From positions 1,922,001 to 1,986,000 of the forward strand of contig JAILWY010000028.1 in assembly GCA_022113835.1 (NCBI GenBank): DNA of 64,000 nucleotides, read 5' to 3'. Position numbers and translations under genes: made by a program. Below the pieces are notes generated by a model that saw nothing but the letters and a program-made list of their open reading frames with translations, had not been told where the DNA came from and made no database searches. Origin of the DNA: Atopsyche davidsoni (Eukaryota > Arthropoda > Insecta > Trichoptera > Hydrobiosidae). Positions 46,170 through 57,050 of this stretch are shown in pieces; the first letter of the stretch is position 1; each line of letters opens with the position of its first letter.

Positions 46170-46836
46170 TTAAGGGTCCAGGTCCCATAATCGAGTTTTT
46201 TTTTTTATCATTTTCTAGTCCGTTTTGCAAAACAAAAAAAACCAACTTTCAACATAGCAAAATAATGTGACAATTAAATTGATTAAATGACACGATTGGA
46301 CTGCCTCTGGTGTCTGGTTGGCACACCAGAGGCAGTCCATTACCTGGCGAAATTTTGCTATGTCGAAATTTGGTTTTTTTTTACAGAGTATTGAGAAAAC
46401 TATAAATTATATTTATCTATTTTTTTATTATTTAATTAACGTCCATTTTCAGGGTTAAATAAAATCTTGAAGATGTTGAAAAATGACGACTTACAAAACC
46501 AAAGTTAGTTAAAGATTTTTTTTTTTTAATTTTCAAACTAATCCCAACAGGAAGGTTTATAACTAATCTTTTAATTCCAATTGAAAAAAAGAGTCATAAA
46601 TGTTTAGGATTCTTGGAACAGGAACATCGCGAAACTCCAATCCCGAAACATCAATCGGAAAATCACATATTTATCACATTAAAAGTAAATTATAAGAAAT
46701 AAAATAAAAAATCGTAGTAGAAGAAAGGATGTATCTAACTTTCTGCATTTAAATTTTTTTGATTTGTGCAGTCGATTTTTCGCAATAGGTACAAGCAAAT
46801 GGTCAAAAAACTCGAATATGGTATCACGGCTCTTAA
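46170..46836 (+). mobile_element. TTAA-flanked inverted-repeat element, copy 1
   Basis: Begins TTAAGGGTCCAGGTCCCATA with CTAGTCCGTTTTGC further in. Its far end (CGATTTTTCGCAAT to CTCGAATATGG) is a decayed inverse of this, stopping at TTAA 46833-46836. TTAA targets are characteristic of piggyBac-type elements; no transposase is present. Confidence 0.65.
46297..46339. repeat. Perfect 17-bp hairpin with 9-nt loop
   Basis: TGGACTGCCTCTGGTGT and ACACCAGAGGCAGTCCA, arms 46297-46313 and 46323-46339, inside TTAA element copy 1. Confidence 0.85.
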
Positions 46837-47562
46837 GGGTCTAGGTCCCATAATCGAGTTTTTTTTTTGATCATTTTCTAGTCCGTTTTGCGAAAAGTCG
46901 ACTGCACCAATCGAAAAAATTTAAATGCAAAAAGGTTTGATACATCCGTTCTTCCGAATAAAATATTTTTTTATTTCTCTGAAACTTACTATTAATATGA
47001 TAAATATGTGTTTTTCCGATTGAAGTGTAGGAATTTGGAGATTCGTCTTGTATCTTTTCCAAGAGTCCTAAACATTTAAAAGTCTTTTTTTTAAATTGGA
47101 ATTAAAAGATTAAATATAAACCATGTGCGCCTTATTATTTTAAAAATTAAAAAATCTTTAACATACTTTGATTTTGAAAAGTCGTCATTTTATCCAATTT
47201 TTCAACATCTTCACGATTTTATTTTACCCTGAAAATGGACGTTAATTAAATAATAAAAAATAGATAAATATAATTTATAGTTTTCTCAATACTCTGTAAA
47301 AAAATCAACTTTCGACATAGCAAAATAAAGTGACAATTAATTAAATGACACGATTTCGCTAGGTAATCCAAAGGTAGTCCAAACGTCCAATTTAATTATG
47401 CCATTAATAGTAAATTTATGAGAAATAAAAATATATTTTATTCGGAAGAAGAGAAGTATCAAACTTTTTGCATTTAAATTTTTTCAATTGGTGCAGTCGA
47501 TTTTTCGCAAAACGGACTAGAAAATGATCAAAAAAACTCGATTATGGGACCTAGACCCTTAA
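46833..47562 (-). mobile_element. TTAA-flanked inverted-repeat element, copy 2
   Basis: Bounded by TTAAGGGTCTAGGTCCCATA and, at the right, GGGACCTAGACCCTTAA; inverse repeats extend about 80 bp (TAGTCCGTTTTGCGAAAA and beyond). Internal sequence matches copy 1 in the opposite orientation (CTGAAAATGGACGTTAATTA versus its inverse near 46440). Confidence 0.75.
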
Positions 47563-47599
47563 TAGCGAGAGGTTGAGGTTGTTTCCTTTTTAATGCGAA

Positions 47600-47705
47600 T
47601 TACAGTTGAGATCCAACTCGGATGGGCACGTGTCATCAAATCTATTTGGCACTGGGCCGCTGGCTCTTGGGGTTCGACTCCCGCCTGTGTTCCGAAAAAG
47701 AGTGA
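47600..47705 (+). mobile_element. Possible tRNA-derived SINE head
   Basis: Box-B-like GGTTCGACTCCCGCC at 47671, preceded by a degenerate box-A region. Weak. Confidence 0.35.
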
Positions 47706-48308
47706 AGCTTTTTCCCAAAATGCAATAATATATATTTATATAAATAATTTATGTTTTCGGTAAAACTAATTAAAAGTATAATGCTCGTATAATCCGGAAT
47801 TACCATGTTTTTACAAGATATTCAAATTTAAGGCTGGCTTTTATGTATCGCTCGAAGGAGTTTCGGGGAAGCCTGAAGAGCGCGAGGCTCCAGGGCCGCA
47901 GAGGGAGACAGCAGTAAGCCAAGGATCCTTATTGAAAAATGACCGCTTGCCGGGCATTATTTCAGGAATCTGTCATAATGACAGAGGTTTTATTTTCGTT
48001 TGTTTTGTTTTGTTTTTTTTTGTTTTTTTTTTTTTTTTCATTTTCACCCGCCTTGCCTTGTTTCGTTGCTGAAAAAAAGCTTCTACAGTAATCAAAGCGA
48101 GCTGAGAAAAAATATATAAATTTGTTTGACAGTGATGTTTGATGCGACAGTGCCATGGTAGCTAGTTAGATAGCAGTGTTTGTCGCATAATAATAAATAT
48201 TTTTCTCGTCGTTTCGTGTGTAAACTGACTACAAAAAATACGTATTAAATAAACTTATTCAATTTTTAGTTTGTTGGTAATCACTTCTCGCAATCTTAGT
48301 TTTGTTGA

Positions 48309-48326
48309 TATATATATATATAATAC
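48309..48326. repeat. TA microsatellite
   Basis: About eight TA units. Confidence 0.75.
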
Positions 48327-48334
48327 ATCTTGAA

Positions 48335-48405
48335 GTCCTGGGAACCGCCAAAGGTCGAAAACTTCAGGCAGCTAACCACAAAAGAAACCAAATCATTTAA
48401 TATAA
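48335..48405 (+). mobile_element. Fragment of the CGAAACGTC foldback family (right arm)
   Basis: TGGGAACCGCCAAAGGTCGA, then AACTTCAGGCAGCTAACC and AAAAGAAACCAAATCATT, similar to the right arm at 12186-12250. Confidence 0.4.
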
Positions 48406-48904
48406 AATACATATGAAAATAGTAAGCATGCTTCGAAATTGATTTTAAAACTTTGAATGCCACGCAAATCGATCGAAAAGAAATATTTTGTTATACAAAA
48501 CCATTATCAATCCTAAAAAAAATATTATTAGCCGTGTGAGTTTTGTTTCACGAGAGTTGTAAAAAAAATAAATGAATGTGAAATTTTCATAAATATATGC
48601 GTTGGAAAAACACTCGGTTATTTTGTAAATGTGGCATTTATTATTTTAAATAAAATATATAAACCTGTAATGGCGGAACGAATGATGGATGAAAATGAAT
48701 ATGCCTAATGGCAAGGAGTGTTTTTACAATGATTTATTGTTTATGAATATAAAATATTGAAACATTATTTTCGTTATCATTGAATCGTATTTTCTACGCA
48801 TATTATAAAAAAAATAAAACTTGTTAAACAGTCAAACCAAGACTGAACTATTTTTTTAATAGAATTTGATATACGAGCGACGTCTCACAATACGAGCAAT
48901 ATCT

Positions 48905-49181
48905 GTAATGCCTGAAACGGGGTCACCAAGAAAACCCTCAATTCTGCTTGGAGAATGCCTGATTGTGTTGAGCGGCTCACCCATGAACATAAGCCGTCAA
49001 TTGTCGATGAAATTGTGTCCTTGGGGAAGACAATGGGATTGGAGGTGAACGAAGACGATATTGTAGTGCTGGAACATCACCAGGAGATGACCACCGACGA
49101 ACTGACGGATCTGCATCACGAGCAACAGCAAACATATTCAAAAGTATTTAATGATAAATTGTTGAGAGATGAAAGTATTTA
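48905..49181 (+). pseudogene. Tigger-type transposase C-terminal fragment
   Basis: Reads TKKTLNSAWRMPDCVERL, then IVDEIVSLGKTMGLEVNEDD, VVLEHH and EMTTDELTDLHHEQQQ. The order (short Trp-containing helix, then 'IV.LAK..GLEV...D' and an 'EELT.EEL..L' end) is that of Tigger/jerky-like transposase C-termini. No catalytic triad remains, and no inverted ends were found. Relic of an older insertion, distinct from the element at 16224-17509. Confidence 0.7.
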
Positions 49182-49489
49182 AAATATAGAAAATCAGAGA
49201 AAACATAGTTTTTAAAAATCGCAATAAAATTTAATTTCTTAGCTACTTTTGAAGGCGATCAGATCTGAGCAAGGACGGTTTCCAGTCCATCCAGATGACA
49301 CGTGGCACTCCAATCATCTGATCGAGTCTTGCGTGCCGCTGAATCCCAGAGGACCCGGCAAATGGCGTGAGCCCGGCGCGTAAATAACCGCCTGCGAGCC
49401 TAGACAACGGGGCGGGCGAGATTCAACCGAAACGCGCGGTGACGTCACACGTCCCCCGTCCCCCCCCCCCTCGGTGCGCATCTGGCCAC

Positions 49490-49612
49490 TCGAACTACTC
49501 AAATAAATTGAGTTTTCTAGATGATCTTTGGTATTGTGCTGCGTAGCGCTGTGTTCCTTCCGACGTTTCGATCTTGGCACCGGGTCCATCTTCGGCCATC
49601 AACTAATAACAT
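49490..49612 (-). mobile_element. Fragment of the CGAAACGTC foldback family
   Basis: Minus strand reads CCGAAGATGGACCCGGTGCC, then AAGATCGAAACGTCGGAAGG; one arm only. Confidence 0.5.
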
Positions 49613-50189
49613 CGAATAGAGATGTCGAATCTTCGTAGAATAAACGCGTATAAGTATATTTAATGTTACATTTATAATGAATTCTCTTTTTACATTCTTG
49701 TCTTCCTTTGATGCTGCTCAAAGCTTTACCGGGTACATTAGCGCACACCAAAATAATGATTCATGCAGTGGGACTTATGTTTTCCCAGACGGTAGACTGT
49801 ACAAAGCTAACAGTGTGTTTTTAGGTAAACGGTTTTAACTTGCAACTAGTTACGTATCGTGTTACGTATCGTGTACTGAATGAGAATTTATATATTAATA
49901 CCGCATATATTAATATTTTCCCCTAGGCGAAAAGCTCGCTAAGCAGTACCAGCATGTCGATATAGCAACATTTTTAAGAACAAGGTATAGCACTGCTGAT
50001 TAGACTGAGCGTAAAATTAAAATAGGTATTCCTTAAAATCAATGCTGGTAATTTTTTTTTTGTTTAATCATCTTTATGTGTGTATCAGTAATGATGAGGC
50101 GTCCCTTCGATTATCCCTGCACCGGCAGTGTAATTCTGCGTCGAGATAACCCTCCGCGCGCGGCCGATGTTGCGGACAGCGGACAGCCC

Positions 50190-50285
50190 CGAGGCGCGGG
50201 GGGGGCGCCCCCTGACGCCCCCTGACACCCCCCGGCGCCCCCCTGTGCCCCCCTGTGCCCCCCGGCGCCCCCGCCCCCTGCCGCA
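50190..50285 (-). other. G-run block, possible G-quadruplex
   Basis: The plus strand carries at least seven runs of five or more C (CGCCCCCTGAC, CACCCCCCGG, CCCCCCTGTG and so on), so the minus strand has matching G runs at short spacing. Confidence 0.6.
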
Positions 50286-50411
50286 CCGTGAACATCGTTC
50301 CCCTTTGAGAGCGCAGCGCCCGCGGGCTCGCTCCACGGCCGCGGTAGAGCTCCCTACGCGAACTGATGCCCTCGACCAAAATAATAATGTTATTAAAAAA
50401 AAATTATCCAA

Positions 50412-50860
50412 TTGTCCAAACAGAGTATCGGGTATTTGTTAGTCCAGTAAAACAAAAACTACTAGTAATCAAGTATTTTTTTTAATTGTTGATTATGAAG
50501 ATGATGTTATCCAAATGGTGACCGTTACGCGCCGCTGGCACTGAAGATTGCTGAACGCTGATACATAGCCCTAGGTATTGCTGCCATTTCTGACCTGAAA
50601 CCCTACTTTTAAGGTCTCCCTATACGAAATAGTCACGTAGAGGGCTAAGTTGATGTTACCTCTACGTGAAATGATCTTATTAGGGAATAATTCGTTAACA
50701 GCTTCAATTGATTGTTTGGATGTATGGCAAGTGGAACTCTTGTTGGTACCACGTTTTTGAGTTTGAAACCTTTCCTGCAACTCTGGGCCCAAAAATGTTC
50801 GCAGCATATCGCAATAACGGTCATTATTCACATTCACCCGACACTCTTTTTGGACACCTG
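50412..50860 (-). mobile_element. Mariner/IS630-type transposon relic
   Basis: On the minus strand it begins CAGGTGTCCAAAAAGAGTG next to TA at 50861-50862 and keeps broken pieces of a transposase, including NELFPNK and a YVTISYRETLKV segment. It is homologous to 58412-58850 along its length (GTTAACGAATTATTCCCTAA). The far end is eroded. Inactive. Confidence 0.65.
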
Positions 50861-53264
50861 TATCTGTGTATAATACCGCATAAATTTTTACGAAACGCCA
50901 AGTAGAGCGCAAGTAAGCTGTATACTAATTATCACCAAATTTCTCTAGATAAGCCATTTGGCGTATGTGCTAACTCGTGCCTTTTTTATTGCTTGCCCTT
51001 CTTTATCGATAATATTACGTTTAGCGTCAATTTGTCGATCGGTTGATGCAAAGCCTGCCCCGGCCCCGGCATCGGCGCGGAGTGGACTCTACCGGGGAGA
51101 ACCCGCGGGCCGGCGAGGGAAAATTAATTCAATCGATCAGGTGTTGTCCGGCGCCGGACACGCGCCGCACAGTGGGCGCGCTTTGTCTTCCGCGGCCTTA
51201 TCATCATACAGCAGTGTGTGTGCGATGTACCTCTCTCATTGTCCATTGTTCTGGAGTAAAAGCATTCAAACGCTAATTTATATCATGTAACATTTTAAAA
51301 ATGTGCCCCACCGGCGAGAGTCCAATCTCCCCTGTTGTATGTACATATATATAAAATATCATTAGGGATGACTGTATATTCGTAAAAAAAAAATGCTTCA
51401 AATTGGAGCTGTCGAAGACAGCTTCTATTTTTTTTTTGTTGAAGTATAATACATTACTGCGATAATGGATTGATTCCATTACATCAGAATTTCCATATCA
51501 AATTGGCAAACATCAATCATACTTTCGCAAGGTAAATACTATATTATTGGGTACATAAGGGGCGAGTCCTCGCGGCGAGCTCAAAGTGTCTGCGCCCTTC
51601 CCCGCGGCGAGGTGCCCGCTCGGGGCTTTACATCCGACTCCTGCCGTAATGCCTCCCTGAAAGGGCGGCTTACTCCGGGAATGTTTGTGCCCCCTGAAGA
51701 TGAAGTGCCGCTCTTTTGAAATGGACGGCGCGCCATTTAGTGACTTCTCGCCGCTGGAGGAGGGAAAAAAAAAAAAAAAAAAACGCCTCAAAACGTGAAT
51801 CGTGATATCCAGGTAATCAGCGAACGCCACGCAGGGGTGTGTTTGGTCAATTAAATATTTTCTTTTCTTCTCTGCCGCAGCTTTAGATTTTTAAGCTAGG
51901 CTTTTTTTTTGTAAATTTTTCAATTTGATTACTTACTTAATTCAGGCTTAATTCAAGCAGAATAAATGTAGTGTAATTCAGAATGACTTCAGGTATATGG
52001 TGCTTGCAGTAAATGCATTTGTTGCACGCTTTCAAATCACAATTCAAAATCTTAGGAACTCTGTTGTCTTAAGAAAGAGGTGGCAAGGGATCTTGTGAAA
52101 TAATAACTTAGTATTCCTACTGTTAAAAATATTACTATAGTCTGTAAAAATAGATGTGTTAAAATATTCAGTATAAGGGTAAATTATTTGCAGGAGAGAT
52201 CGACGAGATCGTTGTGGTTCAGCGGGATGTTTTGCCAACTTGTTGGGTAGGCAACATCAAGCGTTGAACGTTCTATCTTAGTTTTATTAGAATATAAACC
52301 AACGCACGGAGAGGTCACGGCAAACGCGGCCAGTAATCATAGCGAAAATAATTATTATTATTTAAATAGCCTCCCCCGGCTGGCGCAACTCTCCTTCCCC
52401 TCCCCTCCCCCCCGATCATCCCCCGGCTTCCTGAAAGATTACGCTTTTCCTCGGGAACTTCGCCCCAATTCCGCCGACCCTCTGGACGACCCCTCCAAAC
52501 TTTGCAGCGGTGGGTTCTGCACGGATAGAGTGTCGCGAGATCCGACTCGTCAAATTTAAACAAAACAATGTTTAAATTTCAGATTTGCCCAGCCGCGCTT
52601 CACCACCTCTGCTACATTTGTGGACGGAGACTCTGAGTAACCCAACCCGACCTGATGCAATACAAATGTATGCAGTATGGTATCGGCACACCCCGTGGGC
52701 CGGCATGTCTAGCCGCGGGGTCGGTTTTGAAAACCCGTGGATAGTTAATGTCACGACAACGACAACTGCTCGGAGTGGCGTCGCGGGGGATGGGGGTTGC
52801 TCACGGGGGCGCGGACGTCGGGGCTAATTGAACTTTTAAAGAATTATTTATGTGTCAACGCCGAAGGAGCCGCCGCCGCGGGCTGAATAATAATATGCCG
52901 CTATTTTCATTAATTTTAAGTAACCTCCCACGCCTGTCTCGACGTATTGAATTCCGGGAATACTACCCCATTTTTTTCCAGCTTAAATTTACTTAATTTT
53001 CCCCTTGGAATTTACATTTTTCACTTGCTATAGAATGAAATAATAAACAGTTTCTTCGTATACTTGTAACGACCTACGCATGATTTTAACTTTTATTTTA
53101 ACATATTTTTTTTAGTGCCCTTGTTGAGATCTTTACGCTTTTCAATTTTAATGATATTAGATAGAAATACAATTTGTTTTAGTAATTTATTTTTTTAATG
53201 ATTTTTTGTTAGTTTTTCCTTCCAATGCCACTTTTTCCATAAAAGATCAAATTTTCGCTGAGCT
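50861..53264. other. Intron-like DNA with GC-rich islands
   Basis: GC-rich islands at about 51040-51200, 51560-51760, 52370-52520 and 52680-52900 alternate with AT-rich DNA. A20 tract at 51764-51783. Open frames in the islands follow from low stop density and show no motif. Confidence 0.4.
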
Positions 53265-53400
53265 ACGTCAGCGCTTTGGTTCAATTGGCAAAGAGCGCCA
53301 GATTGCGAGGTGTTGGTTCGAATCCCATTGTCTCAAAAAAAATCTCGATTTACTCGCATCGTCTTATTGTGAATCGATTGCCTAAATTATGTATACACGA
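53265..53400 (+). mobile_element. tRNA-derived SINE
   Basis: Box A within TGGTTCAATTGGCAAAGAGC and a perfect box B GGTTCGAATCC at 53315-53325. The tail (TCTCGATTTACTCGCATCG) resembles that at 55840-55880. Confidence 0.65.
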
Positions 53401-53512
53401 CAAACTTGTATGGCTTGAAAAAACGAATTTACTAATAAATTTTGCCGTGACTTAGATTTTAAATTTCTTAGTGGGCAATATAGTAAGTGGTTTTTTTTAA
53501 TATTAAAAAACA

Positions 53513-53530
53513 GGTTAGGTTAGGTTAGGG
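53513..53530 (+). repeat. Short interstitial telomere-like tract
   Basis: GGTTAGGTTAGGTTAGGG, three TTAGG units. Confidence 0.55.
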
Positions 53531-53599
53531 GTAATAATCATCACCATTAACGTCACGGAATGCTCCGCGACATTACCGCACGTCCTCGCAGTAATTTAA

Positions 53600-53990
53600 A
53601 CTACATTAGGCATTTCTAATCGATCTCCTGATTAAATTGACAAGAATACTCAGAAGTAAATTTATACTTAATTACCACGAAGGACGTTTGAGTTTTTTTT
53701 AAATTTATATATTTAAAGAAAGCAATTAGCTTTTGAAACAAAAAGCGATTCACTAATAATGGGTATACGAAACTACATTAGGCAATTGTCTATATTTTAT
53801 AACCAGAAAGTTTGAGTTACTTTTATAAGTTCGACTGTTTCCCCGAGTTTTTTTTTTTTTTAGATAATTAAAAAAATAATTACTTTTTTAATCAATTAGA
53901 GAGTAACATTAGGCAATTGTATGTATTTGGTTACCACGAAGGACGTCTGAGTAACCAATCTTAAAGGATGACCGTTTCCCCGCTTTTTGT
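53600..53990 (+). repeat. Three diverged direct repeats, 130-170 bp apart
   Basis: ACATTAGGCA occurs near 53603, 53774 and 53908, each associated with ACCACGAAGGACGT or ACCAGAAAG and GTTTCCCCG blocks. Decayed tandem repeat. Confidence 0.5.
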
Positions 53991-54058
53991 ATATTAAAAA
54001 TAATCAATAAACTTATGAACTAATATAATGCATATAATCAGTTAAATATGTAAATATT

Positions 54059-54200
54059 GATTGGTGACCATCTTACAGAACATAAATCTATCCTGGGGCA
54101 TTCTTACTAATTCGGCTGTATTACCGAATTTCAGGCATTGTCGCTAATTCTGAATCCGTGTATACTTTCTTCTTTCAATGCCAATTTTTTCAGGACTTTT
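54059..54200 (-). mobile_element. LINE-type 3' end fragment
   Basis: GATTGGTGACCATCTTACAG, ACTAATTCGGCTGTATTACC and a TCTGAATCCGTGT block, matching the second type at 34339. Confidence 0.5.
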
Positions 54201-54210
54201 CTTTTTTTCG

Positions 54211-54249
<39 letters not shown>
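54211..54249. repeat. AT microsatellite
   Basis: Nearly uninterrupted (TA)n of about 38 bp. Confidence 0.9.
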
Positions 54250-54251
<2 letters not shown>

Positions 54252-55249
54252 AACATCCTTTAGTCCCGCAAACCAATATGTACCTTCAAGTCTACCTAAA
54301 CTTCATGTTTTCTCGCATTGCAGAACATCAGAAGTGGGTGGGAAGTTGTAGCCCCTGTCGACCTGTCACAGCGGCGGGGCTCCCGGGGGCTTTTCTCTAT
54401 CCAGAAGGACATTCTTATGTTCTCCACAAAATTAATTTTAAAATGGCAAATAAATCGATATTATGCAGACTATTGTATCAAAAGTACACACACTTCTATC
54501 TGACCGATAACTTTTTAAAATTTGAAAGGCTGTATGTGAACAATCGATAGTATTATATCTCTGAATTCAGTGAGTTTAGTGCAATGGCGTTATGTGCGTC
54601 TATTCGTATTATAGTGTATTCTTACCCCCTGAGGTCTGCCCCGGCGCCCCCCCCACTCGGGGGATGCTGGGAGGGAGCATCGAACACCGCGGCCGGTCAG
54701 AGAATCTGCCCCCGAGCTCAGCTGTTCTACGCTCATATCTTTATCGAACCTCCTACAACGCGATCGATTCGCACCTTTTCGCATCGCTTGTTGTGATTCG
54801 CACTAAAAAAAGTAGTTATTCTGAATATATATGAAAATTTTGAGCCGGACGGACGTGCGGCCGCTGCCCAGCGACGTCATCATAAAATCACAACAAGCCG
54901 CAGAGTATAATTCTTGGAGGGGTGTTATCTCGTCTGTTTGGGGCTGCGGACCACAATCCCGAGCTGCAGCTGGCCGGAGACGCCCCCGCGCCCCCTGACG
55001 AGGGTCAGCTGCCAGCCTCTGCCCCCCCCCCCCCTCGAAGCCTTGGCGGTTCGCAAGACGCCGGAGATAATGCCCGACTAATGTCAAACTTAAACACACC
55101 CGAAGATCGGGGCCGCGGAGACCCCGTGTGGACACAATGGATCATCCCCTCCCCCCCCCCAGGGCCGTTGGCAGGCTTCGCAGAGATACTCGTGGGGTGG
55201 CGATTTTAAAAATATCAATCTGATAATTAACATCTCGCGTATTGATTTG
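54250..55249. other. Intron-like DNA with GC-rich islands
   Basis: GC-rich at 54630-54720 and 54930-55200, with C-runs of 11 to 14 near 55021 and 55147. Open frames show no motif or splice support. Confidence 0.4.
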
Positions 55250-55457
55250 ATTTACTAATATGATTAGGCACATTAGTTCATATACAGAAGATGATTTAAA
55301 GAAACTCTCAGAAAAATATCATCGTGATTTGTGTGGGATTTGAACCCACATTTGATTTGATTTTTTAACAATCATACTCTACATATGAACCAATGTGCCC
55401 AGGCCAACCAATATATGACCAGTATATGAACTAATGTGCCTAATCATATTAGTAAAT
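55250..55457 (-). mobile_element. SINE head flanked by perfect 36-bp inverted repeats
   Basis: Arms 55250-55285 and 55422-55457 are exact inverse repeats, 136 bp apart. The spacer holds a minus-strand tRNA-like head with a perfect box B (GGTTCAAATCC, 55346-55336). The arms (GGCACATTAGTTCATATAC) resemble the start of that head (GGGCACATTGGTTCATATGT), so they look like extra copies of the same 5' end. Confidence 0.7.
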
Positions 55458-55784
55458 ATAATAAGCCCGTAATGGGTAATAAATACGCATCTGATTGAAT
55501 AATCCATAACATAGATATATTGATTTGATCTCAACCCCGACCACAATAACGCACAATGGCACCCTCTATTAGAAATGCCGTGCTCTTGGGAGTTGTGCTG
55601 TGTTTTTCTTGAAATCTTTGACGTTTGTGCAACAGTGTATTTTAAAAATATATATTTAAATACTCTGATAATTAACACCTTATGTTTTGGTCTCCATACA
55701 TTAGAATATATTTGAGAATATTTATCTATCAACTAGGCACATCGGTTTCAATTGATTGATTCAAATTATCGTAACTTACAGAGC

Positions 55785-55905
55785 CTTTGTGGTCGAATTG
55801 GATACGACGCCAGGCAGCGATAGTGTGTTTGAATTCCACCTGTGTTTCTAATAAGAGATTTTCATCGTTTAATTTGCTAATCGATTACGTGAAAACATTT
55901 TGAAT
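55785..55905 (+). mobile_element. tRNA-derived SINE
   Basis: TGTGGTCGAATTGGATACGA (box-A-like) and GTTTGAATTCC at 55827 (box B), then AATAAGAGATTTTCATCG and AATCGATTACG as in the tail at 53335-53395. Confidence 0.55.
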
Positions 55906-56826
55906 CTGAAATAATCTTATATGGTCAAAAATATGCCATATGATTTATCCTTAATTATATATACTCTATATTACATTAAATTCCCAAAACGTATTTTTCA
56001 ATATGGAATTTATTTTTAGGTTATTTTTATATCTTGATTTCATGTGTGTTTCATCCTTGTAAATTTCTATATATATTTTTTTTGTTGTTGAATTAATTAT
56101 TGAATATCTTGTATTTCGAATTGATTAAAAAAAATACTGCGCACGTGTGCGCAATCTCATTCATACATTGTTCGTAAACAACACGTGTCCAATTGTTTGC
56201 GTGTGTAATAGCGAAGAATTAATAAACGTTTGATATGTACGTTTTTAACCTCCATCCTTAAGAGGATAAAATACTGACACGTGTCAATTTATCGTAAATA
56301 AACTTCTTCTCTAAAGACGGTAAAAATGTCAGCTTTCAAAATATTGTATTCACACATGTCATTTGTTTTCAAACAGTTTTTATATAATATATCCAGACAG
56401 ACACGCTCCGACCGGTCTAACGTACCAAAGTCGTCACGAACTTTTCAAGCAACCCGATAATAATTTTTTTTTTTTTTTTTAATATTTGTATTACGGTAAA
56501 ACGATTAGATTTAAACGTGCATATGACATGAACCTTTCAAAAGTTTTCCGCACTCCATTAGCAAAATTGGCTTTGACTATCTGCTCCTGCTCTTCAAGCA
56601 TCGTCCAGGACAGGCGCCGTGTACTTTTGCCCCTGGTAGATCTTCCTTCGTGTTACGAGAAATTCGACACCACGTACACCAAAACATTGTTTTGCCACTA
56701 CCAACTTATTAACCTCTCCTTCAAATATTCTGCCTTCTGCAAATTTACTCACGAGTATAATGAACCCATTGCCTTTGACCCTTTTAACTTTTAAAACCAG
56801 CTCGATTAACTGGTGAGATTTTTTTT
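55906..56826. other. AT-rich intron-like DNA
   Basis: Nothing identified apart from a poly(T) tract near 56465. Confidence 0.4.
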
Positions 56827-57050
56827 GCCTCTTCTTCATCATGTGCCCTTCTTCAAGTCTCACAGAACATATCTCTATTCTCCTGTATCCCCGACTTCTG
56901 CGAATTCCGTATCCACGTCAGCTTTATCTTCATTTAATTTTTTTAAATCTCCACCGAGTTTTCTTGGTCAGGATCCTAATTCTTGCAAGGCATCCTATTG
57001 CGGCCATATTTTTCGGAATACCTCGATATTTTCTGGCTGATTGTAGGTAG
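56827..57050 (-). mobile_element. LINE-type C-terminus and 3' end fragment, diverged
   Basis: GCCTCTTCTTCATCATGTGC, then TCACAGAACATATC and GCGAATTCCGTATCCACGTC parallel the block at 34339-34480; continues with a TTTTTCGGAATACC segment. Confidence 0.4.

Larger units (their letters stand above)
49182..50411. other. Intron-like DNA with GC-rich patches
   Basis: Contains the GC-rich stretch 49370-49480 (with a C12 run) and the G-run block described below. No exon is supported. Confidence 0.4.

Noticed and set aside
50085..50411. Overlapping Gly/Arg/Pro-rich open frames
   Set aside because: They arise from the low-complexity C/G-run block, which lacks stop codons by composition.
53265..53330. 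Possible tRNA gene
   Set aside because: Box A and B are good, but the acceptor and anticodon stems do not pair; better explained as a SINE head.
54590..55209. Pro/Arg-rich open frames in GC-rich islands
   Set aside because: Open on both strands with no motif or splice evidence; explained by base composition.
55331..55410. Possible tRNA gene on the minus strand
   Set aside because: Only the T-arm is well formed and the sequence runs into an A/T-rich tail; SINE head preferred.
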